NCBI GenBank assembly: GCA_902574335.1
Contig: CACGNO010000003.1
Coordinates: 1 to 52,692 of the forward strand
DNA from: an uncultured Bacteroidota bacterium
Lineage (GTDB): Bacteria; Bacteroidota; Bacteroidia; Flavobacteriales; Flavobacteriaceae
Direction: 5' to 3'
Length of the DNA: 52,692 bases
Under the pieces are notes generated by a model. That model was not told the DNA's origin and ran no database searches. It saw only the letters and a program-made list of their open reading frames with translations. Positions 33,881 through 43,740 of the stretch are shown one piece after another. Numbering within the stretch: position 1 is the stretch's first letter; the number at the start of each line of letters is the position of its first letter. The position numbers were made by a program, and so were the translations under genes.

Positions 33881-36189
33881 AAGAGAATACTAATTTAAAA
33901 TACATAACTGGTGTTTTTTTAACATTATTATCCATTATGGTTTTTATATCCATGATTTCATTCTTTTTTTCTTGGACCAAAGACCAATCATCTATAACTG
34001 CACTATTAGACGAATCTATTGAAGTTGAAAACATTGGAAAAAAATTTGGTTTAAGTATATCTTTTTACCTAATCTATAAAGGTTTTGGTATAGGTGCTTT
34101 ATTTCTCCCTGCTCTGACATTTATAATTGGACTTTCACTTACTTTTAATAGTGGAATTAATAAAATTTTAGATAGAACAATTTTATTCATTCTATGTATG
34201 TTTTGGTTTTCATTACTTGCTTCATATTACTTTAAAAATCAAATTTATGGTGGTGTATTTGGATTTGAAATGAAATTAAAAATAATTGAATATGTTGGAG
34301 ATATTGGGTTTATATTTCTTCTATTGTTTGGTTTTTTATCTTTTTTGATAATAAAATTAAAATTTAGGCCTGTTGATTTACATAAATTTTTAAATCAGAT
34401 AGTTTATAATTTAAAAAACAGATTACCTAAAAAAGTTAATAACGAAAATATATATGATGAAATTGAAAAAGAGGAGAACGATGAAGATATTTCTGCCCCC
34501 AATGATAAAGAACCCGAAGAAAACACAGTTTCATCAAGTGCTATTAAACCTACTATTAAAAATTTCTCTAATGTAAATAAAGAAATAGATGAGAAAAACA
34601 TTAAAGATAATAATGTAGAAATTGAAATAAACAAAGTCACTGACGAAGAAACTATTACTGAAAAACAAAAGAAAATTTTAGATGAATTTGGTGAATTTGA
34701 TGAAACATTAGAGCTGCCTTCATTTAAAATTCCTGAATTAAAGCTTTTAAATGATTATGGAAAAAATACATCAATTACTGTAAATCAAGAAGAACTTGAA
34801 GCTAACAAAGAAAAAATTATTGAAACACTACAGAATTATAATATAGCAATAGCAAATGCCAAAGCCACTATTGGTCCAACTGTTACTTTATATGAAATAA
34901 TTCCTGCCGCTGGTGTAAGAATTTCTAAAATAAAAAGTCTTGAAGATGATATTGCTCTATCCTTATCAGCTCTCGGAATAAGAATTATTGCACCTATCCC
35001 TGGAAAAGGAACAATTGGAATAGAGGTTCCAAATAAAGACAGAAAGATTGTTTCTATGAAATCTCTTATAAGTTCAAAAAAATATCAGGAAGCTGAAATG
35101 GAATTACCCTTAGCACTTGGTAAAACAATCAGTAATGATACCTTAGTTACAGATTTAACTAAAATGCCCCATTTGCTAGTAGCTGGCGCTACAGGACAAG
35201 GCAAGTCTGTTGGTATCAATGCAATTATTACTTCTATTTTATATAAAAAACATCCAGCTGAGGTTAAATTTATTTTAGTTGATCCTAAAAAAGTTGAACT
35301 AACTCTTTTTAATAAAATTGAAAGACATTATTTGGCAAAACTTCCAGACTCTGATGAACCTATTATAACTGATACTAAGAAAGTTGTAAGAACATTAAAA
35401 TCTTTATGTATGGAGATGGATAAAAGATATGAGCTTTTAAAGGATGCTACATGTAGAAATATTAAGGAATACAACAAAAAGTACAAGACAAGAATTTTAA
35501 ACCCTAATGATGGGCATAAGTTTTTGCCCTACCTAGTATTAATTGTTGATGAATTTGCTGATATTATAATGACTGCTGGCAAGGAAGTTGAAACACCAAT
35601 TGGAAGATTAGCGCAACTAGCTAGAGCAGTTGGTATTCATTTAATAATTGCTACCCAAAGACCTTCAGTTAATGTAATCACCGGTTTAATAAAAGCTAAT
35701 TTTCCAGCAAGAATAGCATTCAAAGTTACTTCAAAAGTAGATTCAAGAACAATTCTTGATTCTGGTGGCGCTGATCAATTAATTGGAAATGGCGACATGT
35801 TATACACAAAAGGAAATGATTTAATTAGATTGCAATGTGGATTTGTTGATTTAGATGAAATTGAAAAGATTACCGATATAATTGGATCTCAAAGAGGTTA
35901 TTCAAATGCATATCTCTTACCTGAATGTGAAGAAGATAACATATCCACAATTAATGATGATGTGGGAGATAGAGATCCGCTATTCAATGATGCAGCAGAA
36001 ATTGTTGTAAATGCCCAACAAGGATCTGCATCTCTTTTACAAAGAAAAATGAAACTTGGTTATAACAGAGCTGGCAGAATTATTGATCAACTTGAGGCTG
36101 CTGGAATAGTTGGTCCATTTGAAGGAAGTAAAGCTAGAGCTGTTTTAGTTAAGGATTTAATGGACCTTAAAGAATTACTTGACAATTAA
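33877..36189 (+). CDS. ftsK: DNA translocase FtsK/SpoIIIE family
   Basis: N-terminal TMs, MPHLLVAGATGQGKSVGINAI, LVDPKKVELTLF, C-terminal gamma winged helix. Confidence 0.96.
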   Translation: MKENTNLKYITGVFLTLLSIMVFISMISFFFSWTKDQSSITALLDESIEVENIGKKFGLSISFYLIYKGFGIGALFLPALTFIIGLSLTFNSGINKILDRTILFILCMFWFSLLASYYFKNQIYGGVFGFEMKLKIIEYVGDIGFIFLLLFGFLSFLIIKLKFRPVDLHKFLNQIVYNLKNRLPKKVNNENIYDEIEKEENDEDISAPNDKEPEENTVSSSAIKPTIKNFSNVNKEIDEKNIKDNNVEIEINKVTDEETITEKQKKILDEFGEFDETLELPSFKIPELKLLNDYGKNTSITVNQEELEANKEKIIETLQNYNIAIANAKATIGPTVTLYEIIPAAGVRISKIKSLEDDIALSLSALGIRIIAPIPGKGTIGIEVPNKDRKIVSMKSLISSKKYQEAEMELPLALGKTISNDTLVTDLTKMPHLLVAGATGQGKSVGINAIITSILYKKHPAEVKFILVDPKKVELTLFNKIERHYLAKLPDSDEPIITDTKKVVRTLKSLCMEMDKRYELLKDATCRNIKEYNKKYKTRILNPNDGHKFLPYLVLIVDEFADIIMTAGKEVETPIGRLAQLARAVGIHLIIATQRPSVNVITGLIKANFPARIAFKVTSKVDSRTILDSGGADQLIGNGDMLYTKGNDLIRLQCGFVDLDEIEKITDIIGSQRGYSNAYLLPECEEDNISTINDDVGDRDPLFNDAAEIVVNAQQGSASLLQRKMKLGYNRAGRIIDQLEAAGIVGPFEGSKARAVLVKDLMDLKELLDN

Positions 36190-36775
36190 AATTTTGATTA
36201 ATCATTTATCATACCTTCTTCTTTTATACTTCATTGTTTTTTCACAAAATTTTGTTGATTCTTTCATAAAGCATTATGAAAAAACTGATAATTATTTAAT
36301 GGAATTTGAATACGTTAGTAAAAACAACAAAGAAATTATTTTTAAAAATAAAGGTGAATTAATTTATTCGAATAACAAATACAGGATAACAATTGATGAT
36401 GTAATCTTTATTTTTGATGGTAATAAACATTACAATATTATCAAGGAAAATATGGAGGTAAATGTTTTAAAATCAAATGAACTATCCAACTATCTTATTC
36501 CATCAAATTTGTCTAAGGTCATTAAAACAAACAAAAACAAACTTAAAATATCATTAAATGAGAAAGTTGTAATATCATATGTTGACGATAATGATTATAA
36601 GTATAAAATTGAAATAGATAAAAACTACAATATTCTTCGAATAGACCAACAATTATCAAAGACTTACTCCAATTCTATTTTTTTTAATAAAATATCATTT
36701 GATCAAGATTTAGATATTAACTTATTTATTTTTAATAAAGCTGATTATAATGATTATTACATTAATGAATTATGA
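36179..36775 (+). CDS. LolA-like outer-membrane lipoprotein carrier protein
   Basis: Secreted ~200 aa beta-rich protein directly after ftsK, as in other Bacteroidota. Confidence 0.7.
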   Translation: MTIKILINHLSYLLLLYFIVFSQNFVDSFIKHYEKTDNYLMEFEYVSKNNKEIIFKNKGELIYSNNKYRITIDDVIFIFDGNKHYNIIKENMEVNVLKSNELSNYLIPSNLSKVIKTNKNKLKISLNEKVVISYVDDNDYKYKIEIDKNYNILRIDQQLSKTYSNSIFFNKISFDQDLDINLFIFNKADYNDYYINEL

Positions 36776-38205
36776 AGATTTTAGATAAATACATATTAAG
36801 ATCCTATTTGACTAAATTCTTTAGTTTCTTTTTTTTAATAATGTTTGTCTTTATTTTTCAAACAATATGGATGTTTATTGATGATTTGGCTGGAAAGGAA
36901 ATTGATTTTGAAATAATTTTTAAGTTTTTAATTTTTTATTGTCCAAAACTGATTCCACTTGTTCTTCCCCTGACGGTTCTTTTGGCATCTATTATGACTT
37001 TTGGAGATTTAGCAGAAAACTATGAGTTTGCGGCTATTAAGTCATCTGGCATATCATTATTTAGATCGATGAAAAGTTTAATGTATTTCAATATTTTACT
37101 TTGTATTGTTGTTTATTTTGTATCAAATAATCTAATTCCCTACTCAGAGTTCAAATCATATAATCTCAGAAAAAATTTAGCAAAAGTTAAACCATCACTT
37201 GCTATTAACGAAGGAATATTTAACGACCTAGGTTTAATGAATATTAAGGTTTCTAATAAATCAGGAATTGACAATTCCAATTTAGAAGATGTTATAATAC
37301 ACAAAACAAACAGAAACAATGACAACACAATAGTTATTAAAGCAAAAAATGGAAAGCTAATTTCTGATGAAGAAAATGATATTTTAAGAATTCAATTAAA
37401 TGATGGATACAGATATGAGGAAATCCTAGCTGAAAATCCAAATTCAAAACAATACAAGCCGCATACACAAATTTATTTTGAAACACACGAAATATTCATT
37501 GATCTAAAACAAATTTATAATGTTGATTTTTCTGAAGAGAGGTATAACAATACATTTAGAATGCAAAATTTGAAACAACTTAATTTCAGTATTGATTCCT
37601 TGGAAAACAAATTAGTTAAGGAGTATGGTAATTTTGGTGATAATTTTTATAGAAGAACAGGAGTTTTTAATTTTCAAACATCATACAATAGACCATTTAA
37701 AAAAAACACTATTGATATAACTAACTACAATACAATTTTAGTAGATTTTGATTTACAATCACAAAAATCAATTATCAATTCAGTTGAAAATAATATTAAC
37801 AATCAGATTGCTAATCTTGACACACAAAAAGCAAACTTTTTTATTCGAGAAAAAATAATTAATCTTCATAAGACAAGCTATCATGATAAATATGCAATAC
37901 CAATTTCGACATTAATATTATTTATTTTGGGTGCACCTCTTGGAGCTATTATAAGAAAAGGAGGTTTTGGATTTCCAGTGGTAACAGCATTAATAATGTT
38001 CCTGTTTTATCATTTTCTAGGAACCTTTGCTAAAAATGCAGCTGAAGATGGAAGTATAACTCCTTTTATTGGAAGTTGGATTTCAAATATCATTATGCTT
38101 CCTCTTGGCATCTATCTTCTTAAACGAGCATCATCCGATAAATCTCTATTAAATATTGATAATATATTTGAAGAACTGAAAAATAACTTAATTAAGATTA
38201 AATGA
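36772..38205 (+). CDS. LptF/LptG family permease
   Basis: MKILDKYILRSYLTKFF, LPLTVLLASIMTFGDLAENYEFAAIKSSGIS, C-terminal TMs. Confidence 0.9.
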   Translation: MKILDKYILRSYLTKFFSFFFLIMFVFIFQTIWMFIDDLAGKEIDFEIIFKFLIFYCPKLIPLVLPLTVLLASIMTFGDLAENYEFAAIKSSGISLFRSMKSLMYFNILLCIVVYFVSNNLIPYSEFKSYNLRKNLAKVKPSLAINEGIFNDLGLMNIKVSNKSGIDNSNLEDVIIHKTNRNNDNTIVIKAKNGKLISDEENDILRIQLNDGYRYEEILAENPNSKQYKPHTQIYFETHEIFIDLKQIYNVDFSEERYNNTFRMQNLKQLNFSIDSLENKLVKEYGNFGDNFYRRTGVFNFQTSYNRPFKKNTIDITNYNTILVDFDLQSQKSIINSVENNINNQIANLDTQKANFFIREKIINLHKTSYHDKYAIPISTLILFILGAPLGAIIRKGGFGFPVVTALIMFLFYHFLGTFAKNAAEDGSITPFIGSWISNIIMLPLGIYLLKRASSDKSLLNIDNIFEELKNNLIKIK

Positions 38206-39323
38206 AATTAAACTCAATTAAAGAGGCACTTGAAGATTTAAAAAATAACAAAGTAATAATTGTTGTTGATGATGAAAATAGAGAAAATGAAGGTGACTTT
38301 ATATATCCAGCCGAGATCATATCAGCTGACGTTGTAAACTTTATGGCTACACATGGAAGGGGTTTAATTTGCGTACCATTAACATCTAATAGATGTAAAC
38401 ATTTAAAACTTGACCCAATGGTTTCAAATAATACTGAGCTAATGCAAACAGCTTTTACAATTTCAGTTGATTTAATTGGCGACGGAGTTACGTCAGGGAT
38501 TTCTGCAAGTGATAGATCAAAAACTATCAATGCTCTAGTAAATGAAAAAACCAAACCCTCTAATCTTGCAAGACCTGGACATATTTTTCCTTTATCCGCT
38601 AAAGATGGTGGAGTATTAAGAAGGACAGGTCATACTGAAGCTGCTGTTGATTTGTCAAGATTAGCTGGATTTAAACCTGCTGGTGTATTATGTGAAATAA
38701 TGAATGAAGATGGAACAATGGCAAGACTTCCGGATTTATTTAAAGTTGCAAATAAATTTGATTTAAAGATTATTTCTATCGAAGATTTAGTTTCATATAG
38801 AATGAAAAACGATAGTCTAATTGATCTTATTGATGAATTTAATCTAAAGACCATATATGGTGAGTTTAATTTGAACACATTTAAGCAAAAAAATAATGAT
38901 CAGATTCATCTTGCTTTATCAAAGGGCAATTGGCTTAAAGATGAACCAGTTTTGTGTAGAGTAAATTCCTTTGGTTCAATTAACAATAGTATTGATGATT
39001 TAGTAATTAATGAGGATCCAATAATTAAAAAAATTACCAAAAAAATAAACAAAGAAGGCAAGGGTGTTATAGTTTTTGTGAATCAAGATTCTGAGGCTAA
39101 ACCAATACTTAACAATATAAATCATTTAAAAACACTTCAGAAGTCTGGAAAAGATTTCAAGCCTTATAAAAAGATGGATGCTAAAGATTTTGGAATTGGT
39201 GCTCAAATTTTACATAAATTAAATGTTTCAAATATCAGACTGTTAACTACTAAGGATAGAAAAATTAAAAGAGTTGGGATGGCTGGTTATGGTCTAAAAA
39301 TAACAGAAACGGTAAATTTTTAG
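38202..39323 (+). CDS. ribB: 3,4-dihydroxy-2-butanone 4-phosphate synthase fused to a degenerate GTP cyclohydrolase II-like domain (RibBX-like)
   Basis: RibB motifs DDENRENEGDF, TSGISASDR, RPGHIFPLSAKDGGVLRRTGHTEAAVDL intact; C-terminal RibA-like domain lacks the Cys cluster and GRGIGL. Confidence 0.9.
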   Translation: MKLNSIKEALEDLKNNKVIIVVDDENRENEGDFIYPAEIISADVVNFMATHGRGLICVPLTSNRCKHLKLDPMVSNNTELMQTAFTISVDLIGDGVTSGISASDRSKTINALVNEKTKPSNLARPGHIFPLSAKDGGVLRRTGHTEAAVDLSRLAGFKPAGVLCEIMNEDGTMARLPDLFKVANKFDLKIISIEDLVSYRMKNDSLIDLIDEFNLKTIYGEFNLNTFKQKNNDQIHLALSKGNWLKDEPVLCRVNSFGSINNSIDDLVINEDPIIKKITKKINKEGKGVIVFVNQDSEAKPILNNINHLKTLQKSGKDFKPYKKMDAKDFGIGAQILHKLNVSNIRLLTTKDRKIKRVGMAGYGLKITETVNF

Positions 39324-40087
39324 AAAAACCAAAGTTTAATAGCAATTATAACTGCTGATATAACCAAAAATACTTTAACTACACCCTCTCCTTTTTCGAC
39401 GGAAAATCTACTAGCATTCCAACCACCAATCATAGTGCCAATTCCAAGACATAACCCATATGGTAAATCTACTAAACCGTTAAAAAAGAAAGTTAAAAAA
39501 GCTCCAATTGTATATACTAGAACAATTACAACTTTAGTTGCATTTACACGGATTAAATTTAATCTATTATAAAAATGAAGAAATAGCATAATTATAAAAC
39601 CAATTCCTGCATTTATAAAACCTCCATATAAACCAATAAAGAAAAAAACTAAGCATGAAATTTTTAAGTGCTTTCCTTTGAGTCTTACCGATAAGTTTTT
39701 ATTAACAATTCTAGGTTTGAAAATAATTATAGTGATTACTAAAATCATTATAATTGATAAAATTTTATTGAATAATGCATCATTTATTTCAACAGCAATG
39801 TGAGCACCTATAACAGATCCAATTAAGGCAGCTGCACCTGTATATGCACTAAAGGGAAAAGTAGATATGCCCTTGCTTTTAAAGCCCATGTTTGCTGAGA
39901 ATGCTGTCATCATTAATGCTATTCTGTTTGTTCCATTGGCAACATTAGAAGGTAGACCTAAAAAAATTAATATTGGTAGAGTAATAATAGAGGCTCCACC
40001 TGCCATTGTATTAATAATTGAAACAAAAAATCCAAGTAGTATTAAAAATGGGTATTCCCAGGGAATTTCTAACAATAAATACATCAA
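39320..40087 (-). CDS. Sulfite exporter TauE/SafE family protein
   Basis: GFFVSIINTMAGGASIITLPILIFLGLP.. plus repeated TM half (GLYGGFINAGIGF). Confidence 0.88.
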   Translation of the reverse strand: MMYLLLEIPWEYPFLILLGFFVSIINTMAGGASIITLPILIFLGLPSNVANGTNRIALMMTAFSANMGFKSKGISTFPFSAYTGAAALIGSVIGAHIAVEINDALFNKILSIIMILVITIIIFKPRIVNKNLSVRLKGKHLKISCLVFFFIGLYGGFINAGIGFIIMLFLHFYNRLNLIRVNATKVVIVLVYTIGAFLTFFFNGLVDLPYGLCLGIGTMIGGWNASRFSVEKGEGVVKVFLVISAVIIAIKLWFF

Positions 40088-40159
40088 TAACGAAATTATG
40101 CATATTATTCGTTTATATTTTATTTATTAAAGAAAATTACTTTTTATATTTGCACCACT

Positions 40160-40244
40160 GGAGAAATGGCAGAGTGGTCGAATGCACTGGTCTTGAAAAC
40201 CAGCGTACCGCAAGGTACCGGGGGTTCGAATCCCTCTTTCTCCG
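40160..40244 (+). tRNA. tRNA-Ser (anticodon TGA)
   Basis: GGAGAAA/TTTCTCC acceptor, anticodon arm CTGGT-CTTGAAA-ACCAG, long variable arm GTACCGCAAGGTAC, T-arm GGGGGTTCGAATCCCTC. Confidence 0.95.
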
Positions 40245-40248
40245 CACT

Positions 40249-40283
40249 AGCCTTGTAATTTATTTATTGCAAGGCTTTTTTTA
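40249..40283 (+). terminator. Intrinsic terminator after tRNA-Ser
   Basis: AGCCTTG...CAAGGCT inverted repeat followed by a T-run. Confidence 0.8.
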
Positions 40284-40296
40284 TCTTTAATGTTAA

Positions 40297-40788
40297 ATGA
40301 TCAAAATATTTATTACAGGTGGAACTTTTGACAAAAGTTATGATTATATAAATGGAAAGCTTTTTTTTGAAAAGACTCATTTACCAGAAATGATAAAAAG
40401 AAGTAAATGTCGTTTAGATATTGAAATTGAAACCATTGTAATGAAAGATAGCCTAGATCTAACAACTAAAGATGTTTCAATGATAGTAGATTCATGTAAA
40501 AATGAAAAAAGCAACAGAATAATAATTACACATGGAACTGACACTATTACTAACACAGCAAAGTTAATATCAAATCAAAAACTTATTAATAAAACTATTA
40601 TACTTACTGGAGCTATGATTCCATATGCTTTTGGAAGTTCATCTGACGGTTTTTTTAACTTAGGATGTGCTCTTTCTTTTGTTCAAACATTAACCCCGGG
40701 TGTATATATTACCATGCAAGGAGAATATTTCAAATGGAATGAAGTTGAAAAGAATAATGAAATTGGTGTATTTGAAAGAAAAAAATGA
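40297..40788 (+). CDS. Short asparaginase-domain protein (N-terminal domain only)
   Basis: ITGGTFDK and THGTDTITNTAK motifs, but 163 aa with no C-terminal asparaginase domain. Confidence 0.8.
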   Translation: MIKIFITGGTFDKSYDYINGKLFFEKTHLPEMIKRSKCRLDIEIETIVMKDSLDLTTKDVSMIVDSCKNEKSNRIIITHGTDTITNTAKLISNQKLINKTIILTGAMIPYAFGSSSDGFFNLGCALSFVQTLTPGVYITMQGEYFKWNEVEKNNEIGVFERKK

Positions 40789-40833
40789 TGATAACTTTTT
40801 AAATTTTAATAATATTAGAGCAGGTTAAATAGT

Positions 40834-40841
40834 TAATTTTG
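40834..40841 (+). promoter_or_regulatory. Bacteroidota -7 box TAATTTTG, 4 nt before rocD ATG
   Basis: Matches TAnnTTTG. Confidence 0.6.
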
Positions 40842-40845
40842 CTAA

Positions 40846-42075
40846 ATGTTAACTGACCTTGAAAAATCACTAATACAAAAAGAGGAAACTTTCTGCTCTA
40901 ACACATATCATCCACTCCCTGTAGTTTTAAAAAAAGGTAAGGGTGTTTTTGTTTGGGATATTCATAATAAAAAATACTATGATTTTCTTTCGGCATACTC
41001 TGCCGTTAATCAAGGTCATTGTAATGAAAAGATTTTAGATGCTTTTATTAAACAAGCAAAAAAGCTAACCTTAACATCTAGAGCTTTTTATAACAATGAA
41101 TTAGGATCAAGTCTGGAGTATATAACTGACGTTTTTGGATATGATAAGATGCTCCCAATGAATTCAGGTGCAGAAGCTGTTGAAGCAGCAATTAAAATTT
41201 GCAGAAAATGGGGTTATGAAATTAAGAATGTTGAAAACAACAAAGCTAAAATACTTGTATGTAACGGAAACTTCCACGGAAGAACAACTACGGTTGTTTC
41301 ATTTTCTTCCCATCACGGCAGTAAAGAACATTTTGGTCCATTAACAACTGGTTTTGAAATAATTGAGTATAATAACATTAATGAACTTGAATCAAGGTTG
41401 ATAAATGATAAAAATATTGTTGGTTTTTTAGTAGAACCAATTCAAGGAGAAGGTGGTGTAGTTGTTCCTGATGATGGTTATTTAAAAAAATGTAAAAAGC
41501 TTTGTGAAAAACACAATGTTCTCCTCATAGCTGATGAAATTCAGACAGGTGTGTGTCGAACAGGAAAGCTATTAGCTAGTTATCATGAAAAAATACAACC
41601 AGATATTGTTATTCTTGGAAAAGCACTTTCTGGCGGATTCTATCCTGTTTCAGGAGTCTTAACCAGTAAAGAGATCATGAGTGTTATGAAAGTAGGACAA
41701 CATGGTTCTACTTTTGGAGGAAACCCACTTGCATGTGTTGTAGCTAAAGAAGCTATAAAGTTTTCTGTTGACAATAATTTGTCCGAAAAAGCGCATAAAC
41801 TTGGGGTCATGTTTAGAAATTATTTGGATGAAATAAAAGATGATATCCCAATAATGAAATCTGTTAGAGGAAAAGGTTTATTAAATGCAATAGTTTTAGA
41901 TTGTGATGAAAATTCAGAGATTCCCTGGAATATATGTCTAGACATGAGGGATAATGGGTTAATTGCAAAACCTACGCAAGGAAATAAAATTAGATTTGCT
42001 CCTCCACTAGTTATTTCTGAAAAGCAATTAAAAAAAGCTTTATTGATTATAGAAAACAGTCTTCGTAAATTCTAA
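40846..42075 (+). CDS. rocD: Ornithine--oxo-acid transaminase
   Basis: FLSAYSAVNQGHCN, MNSGAEAVEAAIKICRKWGY, NFHGRTTTVVSFSS, LADEIQTGVCRTGK. Confidence 0.95.
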   Translation: MLTDLEKSLIQKEETFCSNTYHPLPVVLKKGKGVFVWDIHNKKYYDFLSAYSAVNQGHCNEKILDAFIKQAKKLTLTSRAFYNNELGSSLEYITDVFGYDKMLPMNSGAEAVEAAIKICRKWGYEIKNVENNKAKILVCNGNFHGRTTTVVSFSSHHGSKEHFGPLTTGFEIIEYNNINELESRLINDKNIVGFLVEPIQGEGGVVVPDDGYLKKCKKLCEKHNVLLIADEIQTGVCRTGKLLASYHEKIQPDIVILGKALSGGFYPVSGVLTSKEIMSVMKVGQHGSTFGGNPLACVVAKEAIKFSVDNNLSEKAHKLGVMFRNYLDEIKDDIPIMKSVRGKGLLNAIVLDCDENSEIPWNICLDMRDNGLIAKPTQGNKIRFAPPLVISEKQLKKALLIIENSLRKF

Positions 42076-42080
42076 ATTAA

Positions 42081-42989
42081 ATGAACATTCATATTACCAA
42101 TGAAAATCATCGACTTACAGATGTAATTGTTGGCAACTCATTTAGTTTTAAATCAAATATTAATTTTAGAGATTTATATGATCCAATATCATTATTTTAT
42201 TATTTAAGAGGTAAATTTCCCAACAAGTATAAACTCCAAAATCAAATTTCAAATTTCAAAAAAGTATTACTCAAATATGGTGTTAAAATACATGACTTAG
42301 ATATCATAAATACTAATCAAATTTTTGCTAGAGATCTCGGATTTATAATAGAAAATAAATTTTTTATAGCATCTATTTTACCAGATAGAGAAAATGAAAT
42401 TAAAGGAATAAAAAATATATTAAAAAACATTAAAAATGTTATTAAATTACCAAAAGATGCTCATATTGAAGGTGGTGACGTGGTTTTAGATGATGATCAT
42501 ATTTTTATTGGATATTATGGTCAGAAAGACTATAAAAACCAAATTACTGCCAGAACAAATAAAAAGGCTATTAAATTGATTAAAAATCATTTTCCAAATA
42601 AGAATGTTATACCACTTGAATTAATTAAATCCCCACATTTACCTTCCTATAATGCTTTACATTTAGATTGTTGTTTTCAACCAGTTTCTGAAAACAAAGC
42701 TGTTATATGTAAAGAAGCTTTTAAAAATCCATTTGAATTAGACCTTTTAATTTCTCATTACGGAGCTAAAAATATTTTTGAAATTTCACTAAAGGAAATG
42801 TCAAAATTATATTCAAATTTCTTTTCAATAGAGAAAAATATAGTTATTTCAGATAAAAGATTTCATAGACTTAATAAATGGCTAAGTTCAGTAGGTGTTA
42901 AAGTGGAAAAAGTAAATTATTCTGAAGTTTCCAAACTTGGTGGCTTATTTAGGTGCTCTACCCTACCCTTATTTAGAAAAAAAGATTGA
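42081..42989 (+). CDS. Arginine deiminase/dimethylargininase-type amidinohydrolase
   Basis: IFARDLGFII, AHIEGGDVV, HLDCCFQP, C-terminal catalytic Cys in GGLFRCSTLP; next to rocD. Confidence 0.85.
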   Translation: MNIHITNENHRLTDVIVGNSFSFKSNINFRDLYDPISLFYYLRGKFPNKYKLQNQISNFKKVLLKYGVKIHDLDIINTNQIFARDLGFIIENKFFIASILPDRENEIKGIKNILKNIKNVIKLPKDAHIEGGDVVLDDDHIFIGYYGQKDYKNQITARTNKKAIKLIKNHFPNKNVIPLELIKSPHLPSYNALHLDCCFQPVSENKAVICKEAFKNPFELDLLISHYGAKNIFEISLKEMSKLYSNFFSIEKNIVISDKRFHRLNKWLSSVGVKVEKVNYSEVSKLGGLFRCSTLPLFRKKD

Positions 42990-43062
42990 AATAATTACAA
43001 AATGGTCTATTTATTGATGTAATTATAGTAATACATTTTTTTATAATAAGTTATTTAATGTA

Positions 43063-43070
43063 TAAATTTG
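43063..43070 (+). promoter_or_regulatory. Bacteroidota -7 box TAAATTTG, 4 nt before GTG of hypothetical secreted protein
   Basis: Matches TAnnTTTG. Confidence 0.55.
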
Positions 43071-43074
43071 TGAT

Positions 43075-43740
43075 GTGAGAATACTTGTTTTTTTTATATT
43101 TATACCTATAGTCGTAATGGCACAGACGAATTTTAACACGTCTGATATGTATGAATCAAATTTTCAATTGGTTCAAAGAGAAATAGCTTCTGTTTATAAC
43201 CCAAAAACTACAACCTTTACAGGTAATAAGTATTTTTATAAAAAATCCAAAGAAGCAGTACTTGTTTTAATTGATGGTGAAGACGCTATAAAAGTCAAAA
43301 CGAATTATAACTTACTTGATCAAACTTTTGACATTGAAGGAGAAGACAATATATTAAAATTAGAACCTAATAAGGTTTTAAAAGTCACATTCAGTGATAG
43401 AGTTTTTGTCTCTAAAAATGGAAAGTTTTATGAATCTATTGAAGAAAATTCTAATTTTTCTTTACTAGCCGATACTTTTCTTGAAGCATTTATACCTGAA
43501 TATCAACCAGGAATTCAGGAAAAACCAGATCCTAGATATAGAAAAAATAATTCTGTTTTCTTATTCTATAATAATAGGTTTACATACATTGAAAGAAGAA
43601 AAAACTTTTTGATTTCTATGTTTAACAAATCCAAAACAAAGGAAATAAACACTTTTTATAAGAAAAATAAAATATCACCGAGAGATAATGAAGAACTTAA
43701 AGATCTATTCATTACTTTTTTTGATTTTCTAAACTTATAA
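43075..43740 (+). CDS. Hypothetical secreted protein (GTG start)
   Basis: 221 aa, signal peptide MRILVFFIFIPIVVMAQ; family not recognised. Confidence 0.7.
   Translation: MRILVFFIFIPIVVMAQTNFNTSDMYESNFQLVQREIASVYNPKTTTFTGNKYFYKKSKEAVLVLIDGEDAIKVKTNYNLLDQTFDIEGEDNILKLEPNKVLKVTFSDRVFVSKNGKFYESIEENSNFSLLADTFLEAFIPEYQPGIQEKPDPRYRKNNSVFLFYNNRFTYIERRKNFLISMFNKSKTKEINTFYKKNKISPRDNEELKDLFITFFDFLNL

Noticed and set aside
40018-40290. 90-aa ORF spanning the tRNA region
   Set aside because: Runs through tauE antisense and the tRNA-Ser gene; spurious.
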